A program made the position numbers and the translations under genes. From Aldrovandia affinis (lineage: Eukaryota; Chordata; Actinopteri; Notacanthiformes; Halosauridae): a stretch of 64,000 bases of DNA. Location: NCBI GenBank assembly GCA_029706075.1, contig JAINUG010000033.1, forward strand, positions 2,356,001 to 2,420,000, given 5' to 3'. This document shows positions 22,402 to 35,065 of this stretch, piece by piece (within the stretch, counting starts at the first letter, position 1; each line of letters opens with the position of its first letter). A model generated the notes under the pieces. That model was not told the DNA's origin. It made no database searches and saw only the letters and a list, made by a program, of their open reading frames with translations.

Positions 22402-22453
22402 TTCTGGACTGCAACTGAAATCTCACCCATATGCAGTGAACATTTCATCCCAG
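22402..22453 (+). other. THAP-like second-half fragment before a splice donor
   Basis: The frame reads FWTATEISPICSEHFIP and is followed by CCAG then GTAAGTG, a strong donor at 22,454. Trp, the Thr-Glu-x-Ser spacing and C-x2-H (ICSEHF) match the second half of a THAP domain. Upstream residues to a possible acceptor (TTTGAAG at 22,360) do not match the FP...W part, so the exon is eroded or only partial. It is on the same strand as the module at 9,093 but 13.2 kb away. Confidence 0.42.
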
Positions 22454-22544
22454 GTAAGTGACTAACCTAGCTAGCTACACATCTAAATAAAACTTTTATC
22501 ATTAATGATTTTTAGTTATGTTTTGACTGGGATTTTGTATAGCC

Positions 22545-22696
22545 ACCTAAAATGTAAGAGCTCCCTGAGTAGACCACTTCCTAGAGTGATCACCTTCATC
22601 CTATGTTGAAGCATTTCTATCCTGATGGGAGTGGTCTCTTCCATGATGAGAATGCCACCATCCACAGGCCACTGGTGGCCACTGATGAGCATGAAA
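22545..22696 (+). mobile_element. Outer Tc1-like element, left part (host of a nested insertion)
   Basis: The plus strand has KHFYPDGSGLFHDENATIHR, the region with the second catalytic Asp of a Tc1/mariner-type DDE transposase (usually LFQDDNAP-H). The match breaks at about 22,696, where another Tc1-like element begins. The protein's C-terminal residues reappear beyond that element at 24,205-24,245, so this element was its landing site. About 70 codons expected between the two parts are missing. Confidence 0.68.
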
Positions 22697-24187
<1,491 letters not shown>

Positions 24188-24189
24188 TA

Positions 24190-24300
24190 TGCTAAGGTGC
24201 ATTTTAGGTGTTCTGGTAGCTCATGGTGGCCCAACGTTTTACTAACTACAAACCCACATTGTCTCCCATTGATGAATATTCACTGGAATATTATGTAATA
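24190..24300 (+). mobile_element. Outer Tc1-like element, right part
   Basis: GVLVAHGGPTFY and a TAA stop (24,209-24,245) match the C-terminal ARGGPTPY of the transposase whose middle lies at 22,603-22,690. The element therefore continues on the far side of the nested insertion. Confidence 0.6.
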
Positions 24301-26865
24301 ATGTGGCCCCACACCCATGCAGGCAATTCCCAATTTAAAAGTTAAAGCATGAGAGAACAACTAGAAAGAGTACAACTTGCACTGGATGGGATCTTTAAGA
24401 AAATGTAACTCGCTATGTGGATAAGCAAAGAAATATCAGTGGCCAGTTAGGCTGTTATCAATCTAATGGTGAGCTTAAAACTGATTCAATTTTGTTTACT
24501 GGGAGAAAAGCATCTGTGCTTCGTAAGCTTTTTCTGCTTGGTACTTTTGCCTCTTAAGTATTTGTTTTAGACCAGACAATCTATTTCACTTTTTGCTTTA
24601 GCAAAATGAAAGGTTTCCAGGAAATCTAATGTTACTTCCTGAGATAAATTGAACTAAAGCAACTCTAATTTTATTTTATTATGTTATTATGGTGGACCCT
24701 TGAGTCAAGGCCTTCAGAACATCAATGAGTAGGCAGGACTCCCATTTAAGAAGGAAAAAACAAAGACACACCTACACAAACATATCCTGTCATGATTCAC
24801 TCTCACAGACCATGACAGTGTATATGACAGAGAGAAAGAGATTCATTCAACATTTGTCCTTTTTAACAAAACTTTTTCCCTACATTTTGTTTTTCAAAAA
24901 CACAGTTCACTATTAATGAAAAAAGCAACACTTACATTTAAGTTAGTTTAATATATATTATATTATATAATTACACCAAATACTATCTATATTAATAGAA
25001 TACTGATTTAATCCCAGCTTGTAATCAAACTGATAACATATAATAAGTGTGTTTATTAAATATTATGGCTTCAATAAACGGAATGAGCAAGTAAGTTGTG
25101 GCTTGTGATTTCATTTGTGAAAATACTTAAGGGGAATGCACTGGACTCCTCAGCGGAATCAGTTTGTCAATGTTACACAGTGCATGTTTCTCCAGCTGTA
25201 AGTAAAATGAACACAACACAATGCTGATTCATATATGGGAATCTCGCCAGATAGTCTGTCATGGGTAATAAAGGACATTTCATTAAAAATATTCTGTAAA
25301 TGATATAGTTGTAGGAGTGTGGGGAATTGCCGGTATTGTAGACACATTGTGATTCAGACAGTTCTTGCCACTGGCAGGCTCACTTCAAAGGGCAACAAAA
25401 TGAAGCAATTAATTTCATGTTTTAACTAAACCTCACAAAGCATTGAACTGTATAAGCACCACTGCCCATTTCACACAAATTGCCCCAAGTAGACAGAAAA
25501 TAGAAAACCCTCATAAAGGCAAACACTTAAGGACAGATTTACTTGGAAAAGCTAATCAAATCAGAACCTTGCACAATGACTCACTGATAGAAACAACGTC
25601 TTATGTACAAAGCGGTAACACACATTAAGCTACAAACATTGTATACCACAAACATCCAGTATACATATTGATTCATGAATGAGTAATAACTGGTTGATGA
25701 AAACATAACTTTTACAATTACAATTTTGCAAAGAAGGCTGTGATGAAGTTGGAAAGCATTATGTGATAAATGACCATAAAAACTGTTATGCAAATGGGGT
25801 TGGTGAACTATCACCACATTGGCAAAGGCATAATGAGAAGTCCTTTGTTAAAAATCAACACTTCTGAAACCTTTGATTCAGAACTCTGCTCATGACATTG
25901 CATTTTAATATAGCCGCCTCATTTAATTAAGTTTCAGGGTCATTTTCAGAGTCTCTTAATTCCTTTCAATTTGCCCTCTTGATTAGTATAAATTCTCTCT
26001 GGCCTTTCCAAGTCCTCTCCCACATGTAGAATGGCCATTCTTGTATTAACAACTCATTATGCCAATCATTTTTTAAACCATTCAGATTTAACCACTGAAT
26101 GAGATATGTTTTGCTCATGTGCAAGTGTGTAAAGGGGGAAATAAAAACCAAAAGCTTCAGGAACCTCAGCTTCAGATATGCAAGTCATCCATTAAAATCA
26201 AGTGTGCAAGAAGCTCTGATTCTAATTTATAATCGATGTAGGATGATGCTTTTTGGACTGGCAGCTGGTGGTTGATGATTTGGACACCCACAGAAGGTTG
26301 TTGCATCTCGTGTCCCATCACGGATTATAAAATGGAAACCACGCCAGGGTCCCTGCTATCCCAAATATCTCAATCTAAAACACATTTTCAAAGAAGTTGC
26401 AGCAAGTGCCTTTCTAGGCATGTTGCTGTTGTCAGCTGACATATCAATGTGACCATGTCATGTGGCAAAGATGTGCATAGTTTATCTTTTTGGCTTGGGG
26501 GGGCATGACAAGTTATGGTAAAAAAAAGTGTTGTTGTTTTTTTATACTCAACAAACCTAATCTCCTCACGCTGTGCAGGGCAATACAATTAAGTCATAAT
26601 TCACAAAGGCAGAAGAAAGAAATACATAGCTTGCCACAATGCCATACAACACCACAGAAGCTGAAGAAGATAAGACTATCATGAATTATCTTTCTCCCAC
26701 ATACACACACACACACACCCACACATATGCACGGCTACTGCCGTAATGACTAATGAGAGCAGCCTCTCGAGCAAAGATGTTTACCATAAGTATTTAAGCA
26801 TTGGAAAAAGCCAAATATTCCCAAAGTAGCTTGCACTGTTATGCAACGAACAATCTTTATTACCG
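24301..26865. other. Single-copy-looking AT-rich DNA, possible regulatory block
   Basis: No gene recognised. A short AC run lies at 26,701-26,718. The part 25,420-26,150 has many TTAATT/ATTAAG cores and no repeats, a texture seen in conserved non-coding elements. Confidence 0.45.
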
Positions 26866-26869
26866 CTAA

Positions 26870-27687
26870 AGCCCCTTTCCCACATGCACCTTAACCCGTA
26901 AATGTTCCGGTAATTTTCCATGTTGGCGTCGTGTGGGAACAGGAGCCAGAGTCGCTTTTCTGTGTAAGACGCTCCGGCAATTTTCCTGCTCAGGACCTAG
27001 TAAGATTTACGGAAATCTTCAGCCACAGCTCTAGTGGGAACAAAAGCAGCAACATTCTCGGATAGAGCATGCAAACGGTTACAACGTTCTTACATATGAC
27101 GGTTTTACGTTGCCAGATAACGGTGCGTTCATAATATAATATAATATATATATAGTTTGTCTTCTATGTGCATAGTTGAGAAATGTGTAACCTTTGTTGG
27201 TTGACTCTTGAAAGGTCATAAAATGTGTTAAATATATGGCGGGGGGTTCAGTGTCCTCAGCATCATCATTGTAACTCCTAACGGTAGTTAGCAGCGTCTT
27301 TGTTTTAGTTACTCAACATGTCTGGAAATTGGACCGACGCTGAGACAAGGGAACTTCTGTCTATCCACGCAGACCACAAAATTAATTGACAAATCTGTGG
27401 CACTGTCAGAGATGCCGTGGTCTACAACAAAATAACAGACATCCTAACAAGGTATAATGAGACAGAAGGCTCAGATTATTAGCAAACTGAAAAGTCTGTG
27501 TAAAACAATTCTTCAAATAAATACATCCTGCATTGACTAATCTATCCGGAAATAATCATGTCGTGTGGGAACAGACTCTACACAGAATTCTTCCGTATAG
27601 GAGACCTATATGGGAACGATGAAAAATTGTACCTTATCCGGTTAATTGAACCCGGCAATGTTGCAGATATCATGTGGGAAAGGGGCT
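26870..27687 (+). mobile_element. Non-autonomous PIF/Harbinger element, 818 bp
   Basis: Perfect 17-bp terminal inverted repeats AGCCCCTTTCCCACATG lie at 26,870-26,886 and (reversed) 27,671-27,687. Both ends are flanked by TAA (26,867-26,869; 27,688-27,690), the 3-bp TWA duplication typical of PIF/Harbinger. The two ends also share GTGTGGGAAC-like blocks inside. No transposase is present, but a Myb/SANT-like relic is. The perfect repeats suggest it is younger than the Tc1-like copies. Confidence 0.92.
27318..27510 (+). pseudogene. Harbinger Myb/SANT-like protein relic
   Basis: ATG at 27,318 opens MSGNWTDAETRELLSIHADH, then after a stop at 27,390 GTVRDAVVYNKITDILTRYN follows in the same frame. 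This is the trihelix/Myb-like DNA-binding protein that accompanies the transposase in animal PIF/Harbinger elements: the NWTDAET and GTV-DAVVY-KI motifs are characteristic. Stops at 27,390 and near 27,480 show it is inactive. The DDE transposase is missing from the element. Confidence 0.78.
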
Positions 27688-27690
27688 TAA

Positions 27691-30475
27691 GTTGATAGTG
27701 GCTAGAGAGATTCTTGATTCAATGATAGTTAAGCAAAAAAAACAGGGTTTATAGCTCACTGTTAAAAGCTATGGTCTGCTCGCTAATATTATATGTAAGT
27801 GTTAGCCTTGTTGCCTTGTAACACAACCCTCTCTTCTGGGCAAAAGGATATCTCGGGCAGCTTGCCAGAATGCAGAGCTTGTCTTACAGTCGCAATTGTC
27901 TTAGTTGTCGATTATTCAAGTGTGGTCTAGTTACATTTGGGGGTGTTATATTATACCCATTGCGCCCCCCACCCCAAACTCCGACAATGGTTTTAAAAAG
28001 CCTTGAAAACAACACTCAAAGAAGCATGCATAATGTAAAAGTTTTTGTCCATTTTATTTTTTATTATCCAGTGTAAAAATAATTCTTCCTGTAATGGACC
28101 AAAATGTCAATTTTTCTTGGCTCTGTTTTGTTGAATATTCCAAATTTGTTGTTGCTTGACAAGCATCTGTCAAGCATGTGTTTTCTTACTTTCTGAATAT
28201 ACATTTAGCCACAGAAAACATTGTGGTTGTCAGCAATCTTGTTCATCTCATGAAGACAAGATATAGTACATTTTTTACAGCCTAATGAGTCAGACCCAAC
28301 TAGGGACATTTCCATTTTGCAAAGAAAACATTTGTTTTATAAAAACAAATGAAAAAATAACTCCTTTAAACATTATTAATTCCTTCTCCTGCAGTTAATT
28401 TTTTTCTCAGAACTGCATTTAGCAGTTATATTTCAATATTTTCTTCCCATGGAGTTGTGCTTCATAAACCTCCTAGCTATTTTTGAGTGCACCCCCTTCC
28501 TCCACCTTTGAAATGAAAGTTACACACCGCTGCTCCTTTACCAATTGCCGATTAGTTCAATGTATCCTTTGGTAAAGGATAGCCAATTTGTGAGTCTACC
28601 TCTAACTGTGTGTGTGTGTGTGTGTTTTCAGTGGTTTCAGTTGAGTGACATAGCTCCCAAACTATATTTACCCTATGATAGTGAATTTATGATAGCAGCG
28701 GTTGTCAGATTGTGTGTCTGCATGAGGGGAACTTTTGGGTGGGTCTCTGTGTTGGTCCATGAGTATTGAACAGATTTGTAAGGTAAAGTTTAATTTGTAC
28801 CCTGTAGGATATGGATCGAATGTGATGTGACTGAAATGAAAGAAAGCTGGATGATGGCTATGCGACAGGGGGTGAGGGGGTAAGAGACCACTGGTGAGGG
28901 ACTGTAGGCTGCAGAACAGGGGTGTCCGAGTTCCCCAAACTCTTCAATAGCAGTTTCAAACTCTATCGAGACCCAGAAAGAAAGTAATTTTCTTGGCTAG
29001 ATACTGCATGTAGCAATTGGTGTTTAAATGTGTTATTGCTCATTTCCTGGGATTGGGTATTTCTGTAACTTAAATAGGCTGGTGCTAAGTCTCTGGTCTT
29101 TGCAAAGGAAAAGCATAGATATTCTCTTGAAGGCCTTCAATGATGAATCTACAGTCATTAAACAGAGACTTAAAAGAAAGTCTTAAAAGACTTAAAGGTT
29201 CTGCCTTTTCCCTGGGAATGAAAGTCTCCCGTATTAGCCATCTGCACATTCTACCTGCAAAACAAAAGTTAAAGATATATATAATCTTTTCTCTGTGAGG
29301 CCAGAATTATGGTGCACCAAGCCCAATATAGGCTTACAAGAACAATCACTTAAAAAAGTATCGTGAAACAATATCGGGACACTGTTTTTATGTGTATTAA
29401 TTCAAGTTTTTGTTGTCATTATTTCTGTGGCTGGAACTAAAAATAACATAGTAGAACAACTGCAATGAGCAATGTAATGCTCGTGAGGTATGAGCCAAAT
29501 CGAGTGGCTGCTTTGTTTTTGATATTCTAATGGGATATCGAGAGGACATGACACAGCGTCCTACAACCACCTCAGCTGGAAACATTGCAATGTGAGCACA
29601 AAACACCAAGACTGAATGTGGATTCCTTAGTGAATGCTGTGGAAACAAAGATACAATGCCTGACATGTCTTTGATGCTAATTGGTGCAAACAAAATGTAT
29701 GTGAAATGTTCATAATTATGATGATTATGATAAGGCTGAAGTCTCCTTTGGGACATGTCTGTGACAGGGGGAGACTCTCTCTGCTCTGTGCGGTGTGTGA
29801 CACCTCCTGTTTGGCTTGATTGTCATGAATATCACCCCACAGGTTGCTATATCCCCTCTCCCATTGTCTAGAGCAATCAGTCCCCATCAGAGAGCACACA
29901 GGCCTGACGATACTTGTCATTTATTCAAGGATCTTAAGTCTTTTGTTACGGCCTAGATTTTGCCACGTTTTTAACAATTTTGCATCTCATTTCCTGATCA
30001 AACTGACAAACAAATTAGATATTTACCACAGCCTTATCCATCAGCCATTCTACTGGGTAGTGATATACCTCTTAAATGGAGAACTTACAGGCATAGGCTT
30101 TTCAGTCTGCCTAAACTTAAACTTTATAAACTTTTTAATAGTTGTTTATCTAAGTATCTATGATAGGCCTACTCTCATTTCATAATTTACAGTTGCTTGT
30201 GTTTTGTTTTGTTTTATTATTTGCTATTTTGCTGTATTAAGTGAATGTACTTTTCCTAATGTGTTTGTGCATATATTATGTTTTGTTGATGACCTTTGGC
30301 TATGACCACTTTATACAATGTATTAATAATAAAGTCCCAGTGAAACGATGGGGACACTGTACAGCAGGAGACATATTTCAGCTTATACATTAAACCAGAC
30401 TTATTAAAATATTCGAATGATCTAATCATCCAAACAAACTCATTTATAGGAACATAAATAAACCATCATTTTACC
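27691..30475. other. Single-copy-looking AT-rich DNA
   Basis: No gene recognised. (GT)n of about nine units at 28,608-28,625. Frames at 28,545-28,769 and 29,844-30,185 lack domains. Confidence 0.5.
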
Positions 30476-30479
30476 ATCG

Positions 30480-31125
30480 GTGATTATGGGCAATGTGCAC
30501 TCCCTGGCAAATAAAGTTGATGAACTGGCGGAGTATCTAAAGCATGATCAACTTTTCTGGCAGAGCAGCCTGCTGTGCTTCACAGACACCTGGTTGAATG
30601 TCAGCATTCCTACTGCGTACACAGGAATGGATGGTTTTTCATTGATCTGACGGGCAAGAAGATGGGAAGAGGTGTATGCCTCTATGTGACCAATCAGTGG
30701 TGTCACCCAGGGCACATTACGGAGAGGGAGAGAGTGTGCAACCAGAACATTGAACTGCTGGCGATGAGTCTCAGACCTTACTACCTACCCCGTGATGTTA
30801 TTGTTATAGTGGTCTATATCCCACCGTCGGCTAACACCAAACTGGCCACTGGCACAATATCCAGAGTCGCTCACGACCTGCAACGTCACTCGCCTGACGC
30901 AGTCACGTCAAGTCAAGTGGTGTGAGGAAAGCCAGCTTATCCTGAATGCAGAAAAGCTTATTATAGATTTTAGAAGAAAGAAGGCTGCGGTGACCCCTGT
31001 CCTGATTAAAGGACAGGCAGTTCAGATTGTCCCCTGGATGTACAAATACCTGGGTGTTCATGTGGATAACAAGTTGAACTGGAAGGAGACTTGTTATTGT
31101 ATCGTATCGTATCGTATCGTAAATG
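30480..31125 (+). mobile_element. LINE with large internal deletion
   Basis: The left part is the start of a LINE endonuclease: GNVHSLANKVDELAEYL near 30,487, CFTDTWLN near 30,578, MGRGVCLYV near 30,663, ELLAMSLRPYYLPRDV near 30,752 and VVYIPPSAN near 30,808. At about 30,910 it jumps to the reverse-transcriptase C-terminal half: KWCEESQLILNAEKLIIDFR near 30,916 and MYKYLGVHVDNKLNWKE near 31,038. The catalytic core between is absent. The copy ends in about four ATCGT units (31,098-31,120), a 3' microsatellite tail. Clade is CR1/L2/Rex1-like, not resolved. Confidence 0.82.
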
Positions 31126-31776
31126 TGAAGAGTTACCAATATCCTGACTATGATTGTTCTATGCAGTATTATAAGAGAATAATTCAACATCATTGAAGAG
31201 CAAAAAAGTGTTAGACTAATTAATTCTATTTATATTTTCATTTCTTAAAAGGCTAATGTTATTTTTAAAGATCCTTTCTTGATATTCCATTCATTTTACA
31301 TTTTACATTTACATTAATGCTTACGAGCGACTTACAAGATGTCCATTCAATAGTTCAACTTCAGTTTAAAAATATACACACATATGAACTTCATTCACAG
31401 TCAATAGTTCTGAAAGGTAACAAGCTAAGCTCTTGCGATATGAGAATGATGCTCTTATATATGTTTCTGTATAAACATAAATAACACGTTATCAATGTGT
31501 GAAAATAAATTAAAGGTAAAGATTTTATTATAGTATTGGCTGATTTCCTGTAAGGAAAGATTTATGGAATACTTATTAAATGAGAATGTAAAACTTTTTT
31601 TTTTTTTTGGCATCACACAAGAATGTATCAAGCCAGATACCTGGCCAAAGACACTGCATGCCCGGCGCTTAAAATGCTGAACCACAGCCTAGCAGGATTC
31701 ATAATTCAGAAGGCTGCAACAATGTCAAAATGCTGAGCTGCTTCATCTTGTGAACTGGACATAACTACATTGTTTA
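31126..31776. other. Spacer with a short V-SINE-like remnant
   Basis: A degraded SINE tail lies at 31,288-31,340 (see separate entry). A T-run at 31,593-31,608. No gene seen. Confidence 0.5.
31288..31340 (-). mobile_element. V-SINE-type tail fragment
   Basis: Plus strand ACATTAATGCTTACGAGCGA then CTTACAAG is the reverse of a GTAAGTCGCT...GCATTTAATG-like SINE 3' region. Related pieces occur at 35,900, 44,705, 53,570, 56,485 and 63,165, all in this orientation. Confidence 0.5.
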
Positions 31777-31962
31777 TTATATTTTGATGGTGTTCTCTGG
31801 GAGCTCGTAGGCAGCAGTGGAGATGGATGGTTTCTGGGTGACCGGTGGGGCCCATCGTCTCTTGCCCTGGGACACTGACGAGAACAGGCAAGCTGCCATC
31901 ACCCCACAGATCCATCCCTCCACACCTCCTAAGTATACAATGCCGGCAGCCAGCTTAGTGCT
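31777..31962 (-). other. Candidate terminal coding exon (unidentified)
   Basis: On the minus strand a splice-acceptor-like TTTTCTTTGAG ends at 31,963. The following 61 codons run to TAA at 31,777-31,779. They include a hydrophobic stretch, LAAGIVYLGGVEGWICGVMA, then basic GKRR and a polar tail ending YELPENTIKI. Codons are GC-rich at third positions in AT-rich surroundings. Start phase 0, compatible with the candidate at 37,777-37,923. I do not recognise the protein. The acceptor is only moderate, so chance is possible. Confidence 0.27.
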
Positions 31963-32670
31963 CTCAAAGAAAATTATGTTTTCAGCGGAGTCACCAGGCA
32001 TTTCAGACGATTTGAGCATCCCCGCCAACCCGACAAGCATTTGAAATCAAGGGCAAATGGGAAAATAACGAAAAGGGCCATAATGCTCTTCGAATTGTAT
32101 CAGGGAAGCATGGTTCCCTTCCACCTCTGCTGGTTCTTTGTGTAGCAGCAGTCTCGACTACATTTCCGCAACTAACATTGTCAACTCACTGTGAGCCTGT
32201 TGTAGGGCTGAAAAAATATTTGGCTCCAATGGGCTTAAAAATGCCGCAAGGCCTTTTTCTCATGTTTTCTGTTTGTGACTGTTCTTTTGGAAAAAGAAAA
32301 CCCCAGAGCAAATAGACAGTAATACGAGGGTGCTTTCCATCACTGTGTGACATTTTCCTCTCTGTATACCCTCTATTTCGTTGGGCCACTGTGAAAATGT
32401 CACCTCCAGTCTGCGAATAAGAGGGGATTGGCACCAGAGAGAGATCATTTGGCGTACCTCGTGTTCCTGTCTCCTGCTCCACTGTAGTCTTAATCAGCCT
32501 GCCTTCAGTCATCCGTGCCTTGCGCAGTCAAAAACCATGTGACACCTGCAGGGCCTAAACATGGAGCACAAATTAAGTTTTAAAAGTTTTTTTTACCAAT
32601 TTATAAAGCCTTTACTTTATAGAGTTTTGAAGGTGGCCTCCCTGCCCATGGTAAGATAATAGTATGACTT
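31963..32670. other. Spacer, no firm gene
   Basis: A minus-strand frame (32,186-32,512) has a strong acceptor-like tract, ATCCCCTCTTATTCGCAG, inside it at about 32,410-32,427, but no donor or recognised peptide. Left as non-coding. Confidence 0.4.
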
Positions 32671-32674
32671 GTGA

Positions 32675-32825
32675 ACAGCGCTGGGTAGTAACGGATTACA
32701 TGTCATCTGGATTAACTAATCAGACTACAAAAATGAAGTATTTATCAACCCAAGATACTTTCAAAAATATGCATAATCTGATTACAGTTACTTTTCTAAG
32801 GATTACGTCATTACATTTTGGAATA
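32675..32825. repeat. Interspersed repeat with palindromic ATTACGTAATC-like core
   Basis: GCTGGGTAGTAACGGATTAC and ATCTGGATTAACTAATCAGA are diverged from a repeat common in fish genomes in which ATTAC/GTAAT blocks alternate. Superfamily not decided. Confidence 0.5.
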
Positions 32826-33080
32826 CTTCAACGTATATAAAGATATAGCCATTAATAAACATATTTGCACATAATTACCCTTTCAAATCCTAACCAGTAA
32901 TGTAGTGACTTATTCAAAATGTCCCTGTATAGGTGCAGTACCTCCCCATGTCCACAACATTAACCAATTAAAGCAGGACACTTTTGAAAAAACTTAGCCT
33001 GGTAACAGCAGCAATCAAGCTTGATCTTTGTTGTGTTCATCTTTCTGTCAAAATGGACAAGACAGCAGTCAGCCATTGGA
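32826..33080. other. Spacer
   Basis: AT-rich, nothing recognised. It adjoins the truncated end of a Tc1-like element. Confidence 0.4.
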
Positions 33081-33084
33081 TACA

Positions 33085-33670
33085 TCAGCGTAATTTTACC
33101 TTTAAGGAGTCCCACACCATGACAGAGCCATCATAACTCTTCACTGTGGGAAACAAGCACTCTGGTCTGTAGGTTTCCTTTAGCATGTGACACACGTGCA
33201 CTTGTCCGCTTGTTGAGAACAGGGTGAAGGATGACTCATCTGACCAGTAGATCACTGCCTGTGTTCTTTGCACAACTTCATTCGCAAACATGCATTTTTA
33301 GGTGTAATAGGAGATTTATGCACTGCAACCCGACCATAGTATCCTTCTCTGTGAGGTTCTTGATGAAAATGCCTGCTCACGCCTTGGATTGATATTTGCA
33401 GTCAACAGATTCAGAGTTGCAAAACCCTTTCATCTCGAACAAATGCATGGATATCATGGTCGAAGAGTATGCCCTTTCAACCACAGTTGCCTGTAGTTGA
33501 TGTCTTGCCATCAGACTTCCATTCCAACATCACCTTAGCCACTATTCCTTGAGAAACAGCAGCAAATTACACAGTTTTCCTCACTGAAGCTCCTGCCAAA
33601 CGTCCCCAACAAACGTCCCCAACAATCACCCCTCTTTCAAAGTTACTGAGATCTCTCCTTCTAGCCATGG
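33085..33670 (-). pseudogene. Tc1-like transposase relic (5' half)
   Basis: In order: MARRRDLSNFERGVIVG (33,668-33,618), degraded helix region with GASVRKTV, then VIYWSDESSFTLFSTSGQVH (33,255-33,196) with the first catalytic Asp in WSDES, PECLFPTVK, and GSVMVWDS near 33,118. The second Asp and the Glu are deleted. A short direct duplication, ACGTCCCCAACAA, lies at 33,601-33,626. Multiple shifts. Confidence 0.8.
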
Positions 33671-33831
33671 TAGCCAAAATAATGGGTAGCATTTATATAT
33701 GATCCAAAGCATGATGGGATGTTAATCGCTGAATTAACTCAGGAACCACACTGTGTAGAAGCACCTGCTTTCAATATACAGTACTTTGTATCCCTAATTG
33801 AAAGTGTTTCCTTTATTTTGACAGTGACCTG
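33085..33831 (-). mobile_element. Tc1-like transposon C, 3'-truncated
   Basis: The minus-strand 5' end CAGGTCACTGTCAAAATAAA starts at 33,831 next to TA (33,832-33,833). The body continues with a typical UTR, a start MARRRDLSNFERG near 33,670 and transposase fragments. It stops at about 33,085 before the second and third catalytic residues, so the right half and its inverted repeat are gone. This family differs from A and B in its ends and protein. Confidence 0.83.
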
Positions 33832-33837
33832 TATGTC

Positions 33838-33985
33838 AGCTTAGCTAGCTAGCTAATAGTATAGCTACCAGTTTCTATATGTTATTGAGAGCATCTCTGA
33901 TTTTCAAATGTTTGTTTAGGCTATCAGAAATGCACTATGTTAGCTAACCTAAATTAGCTAACTTAGCTAGTTAGCTAGTAATAGT
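33838..33985. repeat. TAGC-rich low-complexity tract
   Basis: TTAGCTAGCTAGCTAATAG (33,841-33,859) and a later GTTAGCTAGTAATAG group of TAGC/AGCTA words. Simple-sequence DNA. Confidence 0.75.
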
Positions 33986-33989
33986 GAGC

Positions 33990-34790
33990 AGAGATTGTTT
34001 GCTTGTTTCTAATTTAAATCCAATGCACCTATTGATTTTAAATAGAAAAAATCATCCTGGTAATTACTTTCATTTTGACTGATTATTATTTTTATTTATA
34101 ATAAAATAAGTTAATAGTGCACAGGATTCTCCTTTGTCTTTCTTTTTTGTATTTTTATCTGAACTATATAGAAGATTTTCAATCTAGAGGTATGTGTCTA
34201 ATGAAACAGTTAAAGTGTCTGCACACCTCTGATGCACTCTCCCAATTAGCCACCCATTTCCACACTACAGGTGCACAGTACTACAGAAGAGCTAGTGTTG
34301 ATTGGAGGTGTATCTCTCTCTGACAGCATCTGGTAGCTTATGCACTGATGGGAGGAACTAATACAGATATAACCCAAGGAGCCATGGCCAACACCCACTC
34401 TACCCCTGGTGAGACAAGCCCAACTGTATCCCACCACTGCAGACAAAGTCATAGTCAGCAAATGATGCAGCCAAAGTTCATAGCTGCAGTGGTTCAGCCA
34501 TAGGTCCCAGCTTGTTGTGGCCAGTGCCTTTATCAACTGAGCTAACCCTTTAAATGTCCCTTTGAAATGACTTGGTTGATTGAATTAAATTCAGGGGTAC
34601 TGCATGTTGTTTTTGGTTCTTTGTTGACCTGTTCTGACTGGAGCCTGGAGTTGTGATATCACAGAATGCAGGGCCATATCAGCATAGGACATGTAGTGGG
34701 ATGGCTAAATAAAATGCTGAATATAGCTGAACACAGAAAAGGTAGGACAACAGAGGTAGCTAGTTTCTGGTTCTGGAATTTTTGTTACTA
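33990..34790. other. Single-copy-looking DNA, no gene seen
   Basis: Frames at 34,117-34,323 (plus) and 34,246-34,536 (minus) overlap each other and carry no domain. Confidence 0.45.
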
Positions 34791-34794
34791 ATTT

Positions 34795-34997
34795 TTTCTC
34801 CCGTTTTTCTCCCAATTTGGTAGCCAATTATACCCTCTATTACTTTTCGATTTTACCCTCTCGCTGCCTCCGTTCGGGGCTCCCCACCAGGGCTGGTCTG
34901 GTATAGTTGGGTTTTGATCCGTGATAGGCAGCTCACACTCATAAAGGACCAGCCAATATGGGTGCATTAGACCACTACACTATCGGTAGAGGCCCCC
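34795..34997 (-). mobile_element. tRNA-like SINE (family D)
   Basis: Minus strand starts GGGCCTCTACCGATAGTGTA, then GTGGTCTAATGCACC (A-box-like); a degraded B box GGATCAAAACCC lies near 34,910-34,921. The 3' tail (34,840 down to 34,803) reads AGAGGGTATAATTGGCTACC, then AAATTGGGAGAAAAA. Tail shared with families A and B. Confidence 0.7.
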
Positions 34998-35009
34998 CTT
35001 TTATGATGG

Positions 35010-35065
35010 ACTTAACAGTGCTAAAACAAAATGTTAAAAATGCCAAAGAGGGTGAATACCCACTG
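35010..35065 (-). mobile_element. Orphan Tc1-type inverted end (same family as 20,173)
   Basis: Reverse strand: ACAGTGGGTATTCACCCTCT then TTGGCATTTTTAACATTTTG. This aligns with the end at 20,173. Just inside, AGCACTGTTAAGTCCATCAT resembles Tc1 helix-region coding sequence. The SINE at 34,795 abuts it. Confidence 0.65.

Noticed and set aside
32186..32512. Minus-strand frame with a strong acceptor-like tract inside
   Set aside because: No donor, no recognisable peptide and no phase-compatible partner that I could support.
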